From contig NZ_AOJK01000024.1 in the NCBI RefSeq assembly GCF_000336875.1, positions 1 to 62,479 on the forward strand: a DNA stretch of 62,479 nucleotides, given 5' to 3'. Source of the stretch: Halorubrum californiense DSM 19288. Lineage in GTDB: Archaea > Halobacteriota > Halobacteria > Halobacteriales > Haloferacaceae. The position numbers and the translations under genes were made by a program. Positions 24,600 to 33,533 of this stretch are shown here, in pieces. Under the pieces are notes generated by a model. It did no database searches. It was given only the letters and a program-made list of their open reading frames with translations, and had not been told where the DNA came from. How positions within the stretch are numbered: the stretch's first letter is position 1; each line of letters opens with the position of its first letter.

Positions 24600-27552
24600 C
24601 GTTCTGAACCAGGTAATCCCGTACGGCGTCAACAAACTCGTCATTGTCTCTGATGAGGTGGCCAAGGTCGTTCTCTACCACCAGCACGTCCAGCAAGAGT
24701 CGCTCAATTTCAGCGATGGTCTGTCGATTTGTTCTCCAGCCGGGATAGTCACGGTCAACACGCTCGCGGAACTGCGTCACAATCTCCTCTGCGACAGCCT
24801 CCGCCTGCTCATCGGACTCTATGGTCTCGGGCGTCTCCTCGGTCAAGTGCGTGTAGATAGCGAACTCAGCGGCGTCCATCCCTTGCTCATCGGCTTCCTT
24901 CTCAACCTTCAACACTTCCTCCTCCACCGATTTCAACGCCTCCACCGCCTCAGGGTCGCCTATCTGTTCGCCGTGCCACCGTTCAACAATGTCGGTGACG
25001 CGCTCACTCAGTCGCTTGTACCGTGGGTTCTGATTCTCTCGCGGGTGAAGATGCTCGCGGGTGGCGTGGGCAATCTGAGAGGCTTTCACGCCGGGGTTGT
25101 CGAGTCCCTCTACCTCTTCAAGGAACTCCTCCCCGAGTTTGTATGTCGGGAAGTCCCGTTTGATTTCGCCAATCTCAACGTGGTCGTTGATTATCTCCCG
25201 TGTCTTTTCTCGCATCTCCTCCTCGGGGTCGTCCTCTCCCGAGGTGGTGCGCTTGAACGCGACGTGAATCCGACTCAGCCACTTGTAGTCGCGCTCAATG
25301 CCCTCACTCACCAGCCGACCGTCCGGGGCGACCGCTTCGTAGAGATTCTGGAGTCGGCGGAACTGCTGTTTGAACTCGCGGCGTTCAGGATGGGTACTCA
25401 CGCGCTCAACGGCGTCGTAGGTCGCCTCCTGTGTGTCGTCCTTCGGAATCCCGTCGAAAATGTCCATCACCCGTTCAATTTGCTCCACGAGGTCGTCGTA
25501 TAGCTCGTCCTTGTCACGGGCGGCGTACGCTTTCGTCTCGGCGTCGTAGTCAAGTGCCTCGTCGATGTTCTCGAAGACACCCTGGAAGTCCACAATCTCG
25601 CCATTCTCCTTACCTGCGGCAGGCCGGTTCGTCCGAGCGATGGCCTGCATTAAATTGTGGTTCTTGAGGTTCCGGTCGAGATACATAGTCTTCAGAATCG
25701 GGGCGTCGAACCCCGTCAGGAGCATATTGTGAACGACGAGGAGTTTCGGGTTCGACTCCTGCTTAAACGCCTTGACAATGCTGTCACGTTCCTCAGAGTC
25801 GGTGTGGAACTGCTCGATGAGGTCGGAATCATCCTTCGTAGCAGTATAGAGAACTTCCACCTCCTCGTCGCCCCGCCGCTGGCGGAGACGCTCGCCGTAC
25901 ATCGCCGCGGACCGGCGACTCGGAGTCACGACCATCCCTTTCCAGTCGTTCGGCGCGACGTGGTCGTCGTAATGCGCGTCGATTTCTTCCACGGCGCGGT
26001 CAACACGCGGTTCGAGTTCCGCGAGCGTCCTCGCCGTGGCGTTCTCGCGGATGGCCTCGCGTTTCTGGTCGGTCGTCATCCCGCGGAACTCCTGCTCGAA
26101 CTCCTCATCGAGTCCCGCCTCGTCAATCTCCCACTCCATTTCGTGCCGAAGTGTGAAGTACACAGGTAGAATCAGGCCGTCGTCAATCCCCTGCTTGACC
26201 GTGTAGCGGTGGAGGTAGTCCTCACCCTCGGGGGAGAACTCGCGGAACGTGTTGCGGTCTTCATGGCGTTCGCCCTCGCGAACGGGAGTTCCAGTGAATC
26301 CGAAATGCGTACAGTCGGGGAGAGCCGCGTCGAGACGACTTCCGAGGTCGGCCTCCATGAACCGGTGTGCCTCGTCTGACATTACGATGACCTCGTCGTT
26401 CCCCTGTACGCCGGGGTCAACGTCCTCGAACTTCTGGATGGTCGTTAGGACGAGTTGACTGCTGCCCTCCTCGATAAGCCGTTGGAGGGGGTCGATGCTT
26501 TCGGCCTCCGTCCACTGCTCCAAGGAGAGGTTCGCCAGTTGGTCGCGCATCTGCGAATTGAGCTTATCGGTGTCCACGATGATGAACACCTGCGGGTTGC
26601 GCGTGACCTCAGGACGCGAGAGAAGGTTCTCAGCGGCATAGAGCATCGTGAAAGACTTCCCCGACCCTTGTGTATGCCAGATGAGTCCTCGGTCGTATTC
26701 GCTCTCCGCGACGCGGTCGAGAATACTATTCACCGCGTAGTACTGCATATATCTCGGGACGATTTTCGCGTCGCCACCGGCTTGCTGTTCGTAAAACACG
26801 AAGTGCTTGAGCAGGTCGAGAAGTGTCGCGGGATTACAGAGAGCCTTGATGGCCTGCCTCGTCGCGTTGTCATCCGCGAACTCCTCCGGAGCGTCGTTCC
26901 ATGGCTCATAGAACTCACGAGGAGCGCCGACCGCCCCATACCGCAGTTCCATCGTATCGGCGGCGACGTTGAACAGACCGGGGACGAACAAGCGCGGTAC
27001 GTCCTCCTCGTAGGCCACTAGGTCGCTCACCGCGTCGTGCCAGTCGTTATCCTGCGCGACGCTTTTCAGTTCCATCGTCACGAGCGGAATCCCGTTGACG
27101 AACAGGGTCACGTCCGGGCGAATGGTAGTCTCGCGGGAGACGGAGAACTGATTCACCGCGTGGAAGCGATTGTTCTCGGGGTTCTCGTGGTCAATGAGGT
27201 CAACGTAGATTGTGTCGCTCGCCCCGTCATCGCGCTGGATATTGAACGACTTCCCCTTTGTGAGTAACCGATGAAACGCGCGGTTACCGTCCATCAGATG
27301 TTCCACGTCGAGGTCGCGCTTGAGCGAGGAGACAAACTTGTCCACGTTCTTCTCGGTCACGTTATCATTCAACGCGACGACCTGCTCGGCGAGGAGGTTC
27401 CAGTAGACGACTTCGCGGTTGCTCCGTTCGTAGGCTTCATCGAGGACGCCAGCACCCCGCCCGCCGTCCAATCCATGTGTCTCCCATCCGACGCCGTCGA
27501 GCCACGAGAGAAGTGAGCGTTCGACGCCCCCCTCGGACGGGAGACTAACCAT
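24592..27552 (-). CDS. hsdR: Type I restriction endonuclease subunit R
   Basis: A 986-aa motor and nuclease subunit. The N-terminal nuclease motif is present (RPDVTLFVNGIPLVTMELKS: D147, E161, K163). The SF2 translocase follows, with Walker A QGSGKS near 294-299, DEAH box (MSDEAHRFM) and the AIARTNRP motif VI region. The C-terminal part is helical. It cleaves DNA after HsdM/HsdS recognise unmethylated sites. The start overlaps the hsdS stop by 8 nt. No frameshift or motif loss is visible, so restriction should be functional. Confidence 0.92.
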   Translation of the reverse strand: MVSLPSEGGVERSLLSWLDGVGWETHGLDGGRGAGVLDEAYERSNREVVYWNLLAEQVVALNDNVTEKNVDKFVSSLKRDLDVEHLMDGNRAFHRLLTKGKSFNIQRDDGASDTIYVDLIDHENPENNRFHAVNQFSVSRETTIRPDVTLFVNGIPLVTMELKSVAQDNDWHDAVSDLVAYEEDVPRLFVPGLFNVAADTMELRYGAVGAPREFYEPWNDAPEEFADDNATRQAIKALCNPATLLDLLKHFVFYEQQAGGDAKIVPRYMQYYAVNSILDRVAESEYDRGLIWHTQGSGKSFTMLYAAENLLSRPEVTRNPQVFIIVDTDKLNSQMRDQLANLSLEQWTEAESIDPLQRLIEEGSSQLVLTTIQKFEDVDPGVQGNDEVIVMSDEAHRFMEADLGSRLDAALPDCTHFGFTGTPVREGERHEDRNTFREFSPEGEDYLHRYTVKQGIDDGLILPVYFTLRHEMEWEIDEAGLDEEFEQEFRGMTTDQKREAIRENATARTLAELEPRVDRAVEEIDAHYDDHVAPNDWKGMVVTPSRRSAAMYGERLRQRRGDEEVEVLYTATKDDSDLIEQFHTDSEERDSIVKAFKQESNPKLLVVHNMLLTGFDAPILKTMYLDRNLKNHNLMQAIARTNRPAAGKENGEIVDFQGVFENIDEALDYDAETKAYAARDKDELYDDLVEQIERVMDIFDGIPKDDTQEATYDAVERVSTHPERREFKQQFRRLQNLYEAVAPDGRLVSEGIERDYKWLSRIHVAFKRTTSGEDDPEEEMREKTREIINDHVEIGEIKRDFPTYKLGEEFLEEVEGLDNPGVKASQIAHATREHLHPRENQNPRYKRLSERVTDIVERWHGEQIGDPEAVEALKSVEEEVLKVEKEADEQGMDAAEFAIYTHLTEETPETIESDEQAEAVAEEIVTQFRERVDRDYPGWRTNRQTIAEIERLLLDVLVVENDLGHLIRDNDEFVDAVRDYLVQNDG

Positions 27553-28858
27553 ACTGTGCGATTTTCTCGGGAACCTCTATGTTAGTGTCGGTTGTTCGGA
27601 CTGTTCCCGAGAGGAGGTCTTGCATTAGACCACGCTTGAGACGCTTGAGTTGAGACTTATACTGCTCATTCGTCTCAATTTGCGAGTCAATACTACTGAG
27701 TCGGTCTACAATCTCCTTTTGTTCCTCAATAGGTGGGAGTGGAAGCTTTACTTGCTGAATACTGTTGGCGTTAATATTTGCTTGGCTGACCCCCTTCGTG
27801 GCAAAATCCATCATCCTGTTTTGTGCCTCTGAAGAATTCATGTAATAGTTCAAATAATGAGAGTCAGCCTTTGTGTTTGTTTGTAGTCGGACAAGGTAAG
27901 ATGCGAAGACGTGGTCGCCTTCAAGTTCGTAGATGCCAGTTTTCCCTACAAGTTCGAGACTGTTTGTTCTATTGAATAGAATATCCCCCTTCTCAACTCG
28001 GTATTTTTCAAACTCGTCGTCATCAAGGTCGATATATTTCAGAGGCTCGTCGACCATCTTCCCGTTCTCTATATTGTTCATCCGAAAGATGGGGTACTGA
28101 CCTTCCTCAGACAAACTTTCTGAAATGCCGTACTGCGCTGTGTGAACCACATCGCCAATGCTCGCGACCGACCAATGTGGAGGTATTTCACCGACTGGCG
28201 TTGACTGATTGTCTTCAAAATTCTTGTGACGCCCATGAAATAGGTCCTGAATTAACGCCTTCTTGACAGAGTGAGTTTGCTCAATAATTTCTTTAGTCTT
28301 CTCAATCGCCTGGTCAGCTGTGTAGAGTACGGTGGCGATTTTGCGCTGTTCGGAGAGGGGTGGTGTTGGGATTTTATGTTTCTTTACAATTCCCTTTCCT
28401 AAGTTCGCCTGAGTTGTTTGACGGCTTAGACTCGCTAATTTTGGCTGCGTATTGTCTATTGCATAGCGGAGGTAGAGTACGTTATCCTCGTCAGCATCCC
28501 AGAGTCCAAGAATTCCCTGATTTGTCGCCACACGGCTGTGAACTATTGCTGTTTCAGCGAGACTTCCGTAGATAGTCATTAGAAGCGTTCCCGAATCGAA
28601 CGCTCTCGTACTTGTTTCATCGAGTGCTTGCTCGGTGATAAAGTCCTTAGCCGTTGTAACACCGTCACCTTGTTGCTCGTTTAAGTCTTCAATTTTGACA
28701 AACGGTATATTCCCACCGTAATACCCATCTACTCCTTTTTTTGGGGTACCACCGCTGTAGATTGAGTCAAAAACATCACCGAGGCGTTTCTCAACCCACG
28801 CAGAACCCTCTTCGGCATCAGAATCTGTGTAATCCGTGAGGTCAATTTGCTCACTCAT
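27545..28858 (-). CDS. hsdS: Type I restriction specificity subunit S
   Basis: A 437-aa specificity subunit with two target-recognition domains. TRD1 begins WVEKRLGDVFDSIYSGGTPK; the central conserved helix contains PLSEQRKIATVLYTADQAIE; TRD2 begins HWSVASIGDVVHTAQYG; and the distal helix contains PPIEEQKEIVDRLSSIDSQIE. The two PP(L/I)xEQ-type repeats mark the spacer helices that set the gap in the split recognition site. The base composition is AT-richer than hsdM and hsdR, consistent with separate acquisition of TRDs. It overlaps hsdM by 8 nt. Confidence 0.9.
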   Translation of the reverse strand: MSEQIDLTDYTDSDAEEGSAWVEKRLGDVFDSIYSGGTPKKGVDGYYGGNIPFVKIEDLNEQQGDGVTTAKDFITEQALDETSTRAFDSGTLLMTIYGSLAETAIVHSRVATNQGILGLWDADEDNVLYLRYAIDNTQPKLASLSRQTTQANLGKGIVKKHKIPTPPLSEQRKIATVLYTADQAIEKTKEIIEQTHSVKKALIQDLFHGRHKNFEDNQSTPVGEIPPHWSVASIGDVVHTAQYGISESLSEEGQYPIFRMNNIENGKMVDEPLKYIDLDDDEFEKYRVEKGDILFNRTNSLELVGKTGIYELEGDHVFASYLVRLQTNTKADSHYLNYYMNSSEAQNRMMDFATKGVSQANINANSIQQVKLPLPPIEEQKEIVDRLSSIDSQIETNEQYKSQLKRLKRGLMQDLLSGTVRTTDTNIEVPEKIAQYG

Positions 28859-30356
28859 AACTCAGCGCCTCCATATGCTGGCTCATTGTCTCCTCAATCT
28901 CCCCCCGTTTGTCCTGTAACTCGCGTAACTTCGCCAGTTCCTTTCCTACGTCGATATCTTCCTCAGGCTCCGTTGTATCGACGTATAGTGCGATATTGAG
29001 GTTGTAGTCATTCTCTCGAATTTCATCAAGTGACACCGTGCGGCTCACGCGCTCCTCCGTCGTCCATTCGCGAAAGTTCCCAACGATGTGGTCGAGTCCG
29101 TCTCTGGTGAGTTCGTTCTGGTTCGACAACTCCTCGTAGAACGCCTCGTCTGCAGCGTGGATAAACTGTACTTCGTCCTCACGCTCAGCAGGCTTGTTCG
29201 TATTCAACACGAGAATGGCGGAGGGAATCGAGTTGTTCTGGAACAGATTTTCGGGGAGTCCAACGATGGCCTCCACCATATCCTCTTCAAGCATATGCGT
29301 CCGATAGCGCCCCTCGTGCTTACGAAACAGTACGCCGTGGGGAATAACGATAGCAGCCTTGCCCCCCGCCTCATCGCGCTCGGGACGCCTGAGCTGCTTC
29401 GCCATGTGCATGATGAAGGCGTAGTCGCCTCGGTCGGCACGCGGCAATTTCTCGTGCCAGTTGAAGCGTTCGTAGGGGTCATCCTGAAGACCGTCTTTGT
29501 CCCAGTCAGCGGAGAATGGGAAGTTTGCCAGCACACGGTCGAAGCGCGTGAGTTCGTTACTCTCCTCGTTAGTGAACGCAGGCTTCGAAAGGGAGTCTTC
29601 ACGCTCAATCTCCCCATCCAACCCGTGAATGGAGAGGTTCATTTTCGCAATCGCAGCGATGTCCGGATTAACCTCTTGGCCGGTGAAGGTCATCTTCGTG
29701 GAGTCGCCACCTTGCTCCTCCCGATAGTATCGTGCGGCCTCGATGAGCATCCCACCAGAGCCGACAGTCGGGTCGTGGAATGTCATCCCATCCTCGAACT
29801 CGTCGATGAGCCGAACGCAGAGATTGACGATGTGAGGTGGCGTAAAGAACTGTCCACCGGACTTACCCTCTTCTTCTGCAAATTGACGCACTAGGTCCAT
29901 GTACGCCTCTCCGAGCATGTCCGGTGGAATACTGTCGCGGTCGAGGTCGTGTGTAGAGAGGTGTTCGACGAGCCGTCCCAGGCGGTCATCGTCAAGCGCG
30001 TCAGCGTCGATATAGTCCGCACGGAACACTCCCTGAAGCTCCGGATTCTCGTCGGTAACGGCATCGAACGCTTCGTTCAGTGCCTGGTCCACGTTGTCGC
30101 TGACTGCGCGCAGGTCATCCCATAGATATCCTTCGGGGACGACCGGTACGTCGTAGAGGTTCGGACGACGTGCGAGTTCCTCGTCACCGTACTTCTCGAC
30201 GTTCTCTTCGTACTGCTTCTCAAACTCATCCGAGACTGCCTTGTAGTAGACGAGTGGGAGAATGAATTCCTTGTAGTCAGTTGGGTCGACTGCGTCACGG
30301 ATTATGTCCGCGCACTTGAAAAGGTGTGAATCGAGTTCCTGTAGGGAGAGGGTCAT
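28851..30356 (-). CDS. hsdM: Type I DNA methyltransferase subunit M
   Basis: A 501-aa N6-adenine methyltransferase subunit. The SAM-binding region (FHDPTVGSGGMLIEAARYY) and the following helix are clear. The catalytic motif IV reads NFPF (VLANFPFSADW, about residues 276-279) where the family usual is NPPF or NPPY. The N-terminal helical domain (HLFKCADIIRDAVDPTDYKE) is typical. The ATG at 30356 lies downstream of a TATA-like TTTTTACGG. It modifies host DNA at the sites recognised by HsdS and is first in the four-gene operon. Confidence 0.9.
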   Translation of the reverse strand: MTLSLQELDSHLFKCADIIRDAVDPTDYKEFILPLVYYKAVSDEFEKQYEENVEKYGDEELARRPNLYDVPVVPEGYLWDDLRAVSDNVDQALNEAFDAVTDENPELQGVFRADYIDADALDDDRLGRLVEHLSTHDLDRDSIPPDMLGEAYMDLVRQFAEEEGKSGGQFFTPPHIVNLCVRLIDEFEDGMTFHDPTVGSGGMLIEAARYYREEQGGDSTKMTFTGQEVNPDIAAIAKMNLSIHGLDGEIEREDSLSKPAFTNEESNELTRFDRVLANFPFSADWDKDGLQDDPYERFNWHEKLPRADRGDYAFIMHMAKQLRRPERDEAGGKAAIVIPHGVLFRKHEGRYRTHMLEEDMVEAIVGLPENLFQNNSIPSAILVLNTNKPAEREDEVQFIHAADEAFYEELSNQNELTRDGLDHIVGNFREWTTEERVSRTVSLDEIRENDYNLNIALYVDTTEPEEDIDVGKELAKLRELQDKRGEIEETMSQHMEALSYE

Positions 30357-30461
30357 ACTGTCACCATACTCCCAGGGGTGTTATCTTCTACGGTGTACCG
30401 TAAAAACCGTCTCACGCTAGGTGGGGGTGTTACGCCTGTGTAAAACAGGAGCTATTCGTAA

Positions 30462-30911
30462 CTAATCCCGAGAAGGTCTCGGAGCATCCTCATAGCGTTT
30501 GATTTTATCCGACTTCTCCATATTCTCATAGAGGTATTGTAGAGTGTTTTCAACGTCTAAGAGTCCAAATTCGGATAGAATATCTCTACCTTGGTCGCTA
30601 ATCCCATAGAACACTTTGGGAGAGTCCCTTGTTTGCCTCTCTTTTGGAAGCTTGAGTTTATCTACAATCCCTAACGAGCAAAGCTTTTCGAGGTGCTCAC
30701 GAAGCGTTGCTTTGCTTCTATCCGGGTGCATGTATTCAACCTCGTTGAGCGATGGTAGTTGGTCAGGATGCATCAGAATCGTCTGAATCAAATCGAACCG
30801 TGTATCCTGAGTTATTTCGTGTAGTAGCTCCCGCTTCTCCTCGTACTCGTTAATTTCCGGAGCGCCGCTTTGTTCCCAGTCCGACTTTCTTTTTGATGTT
30901 TTTTGTGTCAT
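30462..30911 (-). CDS. Winged-helix transcriptional regulator
   Basis: A 149-aa regulator. The central segment (LIQTILMHPDQLPSLNEVEY, then SKATLREHLEKLCSLGIV) and the wing (FYGISDQGRDILSEFG) form an ArsR/PadR-like winged helix. The ATG at 30911 is chosen over a GTG at 30926. It lies 105 bp upstream of hsdM on the same strand, so it may control the restriction-modification operon, for example delaying restriction after transfer. It is divergent from the deoxyribosyltransferase-like gene, so either could be the target. Confidence 0.75.
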   Translation of the reverse strand: MTQKTSKRKSDWEQSGAPEINEYEEKRELLHEITQDTRFDLIQTILMHPDQLPSLNEVEYMHPDRSKATLREHLEKLCSLGIVDKLKLPKERQTRDSPKVFYGISDQGRDILSEFGLLDVENTLQYLYENMEKSDKIKRYEDAPRPSRD

Positions 30912-31123
30912 TTTATTGATTATCACAGGCCGCAGCCTACTCTATAGGCTACTACGATTTCGTAGTACACGCCAGATGAGGTGACCCTATTTCATAGTAT
31001 CATTTTGTCGGTTTTCGTGCTCTTGAGCTTCTCTGACGCCGACTTTTGACAGGAGTTAGTGTCCATCATGGGCTTAGACAGGAGAACATTATTATCGGAT
31101 GGTTAAATAGGTAACGACCGATT

Positions 31124-31156
31124 TGGTCTAGACCATACTGGTCGGAACCTTTTAGT
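31124..31156 (+). promoter_or_regulatory. Palindrome and TATA box upstream of NDT-like gene
   Basis: TGGTCTAGACCA (31124-31135) is a perfect 12-bp palindrome. A TATA-like CTTTTAGTT begins at 31149, 38 bp before the ATG at 31187. A regulator dimer bound to the palindrome would sit just upstream of the TATA/BRE elements, a position suited to activation or to repression of either divergent gene. Confidence 0.4.
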
Positions 31157-31186
31157 TGAGTGCTACCTTACAATTCGATTGAACAA

Positions 31187-31792
31187 ATGCCCTCGGCCGA
31201 CAATCCCTCACTCGCTCTAATTCAAAGGGTTACTCAATCCTATCTTAGTCGCGATATCACGCGTGAAGAAATGATTAACGTGAGAACCGCTATCAGCCAA
31301 CATCTACTGCCCTTGATGGATAATGAGTACAAGATATTCGTTCTTGGGAGCTACGGCGACGGTGAGAAGCAATATCTTGAGACAGTTCAAGAGATTCTAA
31401 GAGATGAGTACCGAAACCGGTGTTCCAGTCGAGCACGTGTCTTTCTAATGGACGACGTTCCTGGAGACGATATATGGATTAATCTGGGTATAAAATTCCG
31501 TCTGTTAGCGGATATCTCTGATTCGATTGTGGGAGTCGCCGAGAACGACCAAGGCGGGTTTATGTTTGAACAGGGAATTATCGCCACACACGAAGACTAC
31601 GTTCGGAAAACACACCTTTTGAAGCGTCAATATGCCTCTAAAAAAGAGGAGCACTCACACTATTCTGCGATGCAAGCCTCAGGCTTATTTGATGAACTGA
31701 GAGCTGACAACCGTCTATTCGAGTGGAGCGATACACAGGGGCTCGCCGCTTCAACAATCGCTGCGTTTGAACGTATTGAGAAGGGCGATTAA
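31187..31792 (+). CDS. Nucleoside-deoxyribosyltransferase-like (DUF7509-like) protein
   Basis: A 201-aa protein with an N-terminal helical region and then an alpha/beta core: KIFVLGSYGDGEKQYLETV, ARVFLMDDVPGD, LADISDSIVGVAENDQGGF, MFEQGIIA. The strand order and the D...GGFMFEQG element (E128) resemble the nucleoside deoxyribosyltransferase/TIR-like superfamily, and I recall similar haloarchaeal proteins as DUF7509. Such folds cleave N-glycosidic bonds, which fits an NAD- or nucleotide-depleting defence effector, but activity is not shown. The ATG at 31187 fits the TATA spacing better than a GTG at 31160. Confidence 0.55.
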   Translation: MPSADNPSLALIQRVTQSYLSRDITREEMINVRTAISQHLLPLMDNEYKIFVLGSYGDGEKQYLETVQEILRDEYRNRCSSRARVFLMDDVPGDDIWINLGIKFRLLADISDSIVGVAENDQGGFMFEQGIIATHEDYVRKTHLLKRQYASKKEEHSHYSAMQASGLFDELRADNRLFEWSDTQGLAASTIAAFERIEKGD

Positions 31793-31890
31793 TCATTGAT
31801 ACTCGGTAAAAAGTTGTCTCAAACTCTAGGATTGTTTACTTTCGCCATGGTTTCACGAGTTTTATCCAGATTTGTGTTCACCAATAATCT

Positions 31891-32160
31891 ATGACTGTTT
31901 ACTCAATCAGCTACGACCTCCACGACCCAGGACAGGACTACGAAGAATTACATGAAGAAATCAAGGATTTCGGTGCTTGGTGGCACCACCTCGAATCAAC
32001 ATGGCTAGTCGACACGTCTAGCACCGCATCAAAGATTGTGGACGAATTAAGCCCACATCTCGACTCAAACGACGAGCTACTCGTTACTCGTTTGTCCGGC
32101 AGTTGGGCTTCGTGGGGTATCAATGATAGTGGGAACGACTGGTTGCACGAACACCTCTGA
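31891..32160 (+). CDS. Stand-alone Cas2/SinR-like protein
   Basis: An 89-aa protein beginning MTVYSISYDLHDPGQDYEEL: a first beta strand ending in the D of YDL, then a helix and the WWHHLESTWLVDT strand pair, as in the ferredoxin fold of Cas2, VapD and SinR-type proteins. In Cas2 the equivalent first-strand aspartate binds metal. No cas1, CRISPR repeats or adaptation genes are in the window, so it is probably a free-standing nuclease-like or toxin-like protein. It is on the same strand as, and 98 bp after, the NDT-like gene, with its own TATA-like TTTTATCC at 31860. Confidence 0.6.
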   Translation: MTVYSISYDLHDPGQDYEELHEEIKDFGAWWHHLESTWLVDTSSTASKIVDELSPHLDSNDELLVTRLSGSWASWGINDSGNDWLHEHL

Positions 32161-32228
32161 GTATCATGAAAAGCGTAGAGAGATGACTGGTGAGTAGGGT
32201 AATGACGGTGAGATTTGTAGAAATAGAC

Positions 32229-32990
32229 TCAGGTAAGAATATTTTCCGTAACGGCACTAAGATAGGATTTGAGACATGCTACTGCCCTTGGGCCCACCCG
32301 CTCAGCGGCCTTCGGCTCTAAAATCATCAGAGCAAATGCGTCCGCAAGGAGCTCCTCTTCGCTCAGTCGATATGACGAATACTCTCCCTCGCCTTCTGGT
32401 ATTGTTCCTCTCAACCGCTCAGATAGCCGAATGGCATCCTCATGACCACCGTCTGTGTCGAATACGCTCTCCTTTGTTTCGTCGAAGCCCGCTCTCTCAC
32501 TCTTTTGTCCAACACCTATATCGAAGGCATGCCCAAGCTCGTGTGCGACTGTCGGCCCCTTTCTCGCTCCTAAGAAGTCATCGGAGTCAGTATCTATGAC
32601 GACTCGCTTCGGGACTGGGTCAAAATACCCCATCACATTCTCCTCATCAATACCTCCATCCAGCTCAGATTCATTTACATATCCACTTTGCTCTGCATAT
32701 TCAAGCACTCGAATTGCTCGATTGAGGAGCTCTGAGTGGGGAATCGTATCTACATGAGGAAAGTCTAGTTCCCAGATATCGTCTTCCCAAGCGTCTACAT
32801 CAAGAGTGATTGGCTCATTTGAGCTCTCGTCCTCCTGCTGGTCAACATCTGGTCTGTTTGCGTGAATAGCCTCAGCGTTACTTTTGTTTTCCCCGCCACC
32901 TCGTAGAGTGTATGGTGTGGGATTATCACCCAATTGCTCAAATCCGTCTACTATTCTAATAAATGATTCTGACTTCTGGAATAAATACAT
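32229..32990 (-). CDS. ImmA/IrrE-like metallopeptidase
   Basis: A 253-aa zincin. HELGH at residues 150-154 (TVAHELGHAFD) is followed about 55 residues later by EEELLADAFALMI, the third zinc ligand region in ImmA/IrrE peptidases. The N-terminal 75 residues are acidic and probably disordered. Its ATG directly follows the stop codon of the HTH gene upstream, so the pair is one operon. In bacteria, ImmA-type proteases cleave an HTH repressor to induce a mobile element or a damage response; the same logic is inferred here. Confidence 0.7.
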   Translation of the reverse strand: MYLFQKSESFIRIVDGFEQLGDNPTPYTLRGGGENKSNAEAIHANRPDVDQQEDESSNEPITLDVDAWEDDIWELDFPHVDTIPHSELLNRAIRVLEYAEQSGYVNESELDGGIDEENVMGYFDPVPKRVVIDTDSDDFLGARKGPTVAHELGHAFDIGVGQKSERAGFDETKESVFDTDGGHEDAIRLSERLRGTIPEGEGEYSSYRLSEEELLADAFALMILEPKAAERVGPRAVACLKSYLSAVTENILT

Positions 32991-33533
32991 TTAATGGGCG
33001 TTTGGAGCCGTTTCGTCGCTGTTCTGTGTGATATCAGAATCGCCTTTCTCCTCAATCTGCTTTACACGTGCGACGAACGTCTTCGCAGCGTCCGCTTTTC
33101 CTGTCGCATCGTACCGATGTGAATCGACTGTACTCGGTTCAATGTTCAGAATCTGAGCTATTTCACTGCGGGTGAAGTTGGCCCTGTGTAACGCGAGTAC
33201 GTGGGCCTGCTGTATCCCAATCATATCGGAGTCGTGTAAGGCCCAGGCGTTATGAAGCGCACGGCCAGTACGGGAGAGTTCAACGTTAGGAGTCGAGGTC
33301 TTGAATTTGTGAACTTGTTCAGACATTGCCCCACCCTCAGTACCGGGAGAGTAGCGCGGACTGAACCGCTCATCCTGTTCATTGTACGTACCGACGAACA
33401 GGCCCCCTCTCCAATGGATGTAGTACGCAGGCATTCCGTTCATTTCTGACTCCTCGTCAGCTATCCATCCAATAAAAACAGCCTGCTGGTCCGGAATGAA
33501 GCTAGGAAACTCCGGTTCCTCATTTTCGGTCAT
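32991..33533 (-). CDS. HTH regulator paired with ImmA-like protease
   Basis: A 180-aa protein. Residues about 112-150 contain a LuxR/sigma-region-4-like helix-turn-helix (HRANFTRSEIAQILNIEPST, then VDSHRYDATGKADAAK). The N-terminal 90 residues (AVFIGWIADEESEMNGMPAY) look like a beta-rich sensor domain. The stop codon abuts the ATG of the metallopeptidase gene. The arrangement recalls ImmR/ImmA or DdrO/IrrE pairs, although the HTH is not the XRE type usual there. It could be the master repressor of the island. Confidence 0.65.
   Translation of the reverse strand: MTENEEPEFPSFIPDQQAVFIGWIADEESEMNGMPAYYIHWRGGLFVGTYNEQDERFSPRYSPGTEGGAMSEQVHKFKTSTPNVELSRTGRALHNAWALHDSDMIGIQQAHVLALHRANFTRSEIAQILNIEPSTVDSHRYDATGKADAAKTFVARVKQIEEKGDSDITQNSDETAPNAH

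Noticed and set aside
31891-32160. Possible CRISPR-Cas locus around the Cas2-like gene
   Set aside because: No repeat-spacer array and no cas1, cas4 or effector genes are visible anywhere in the window.
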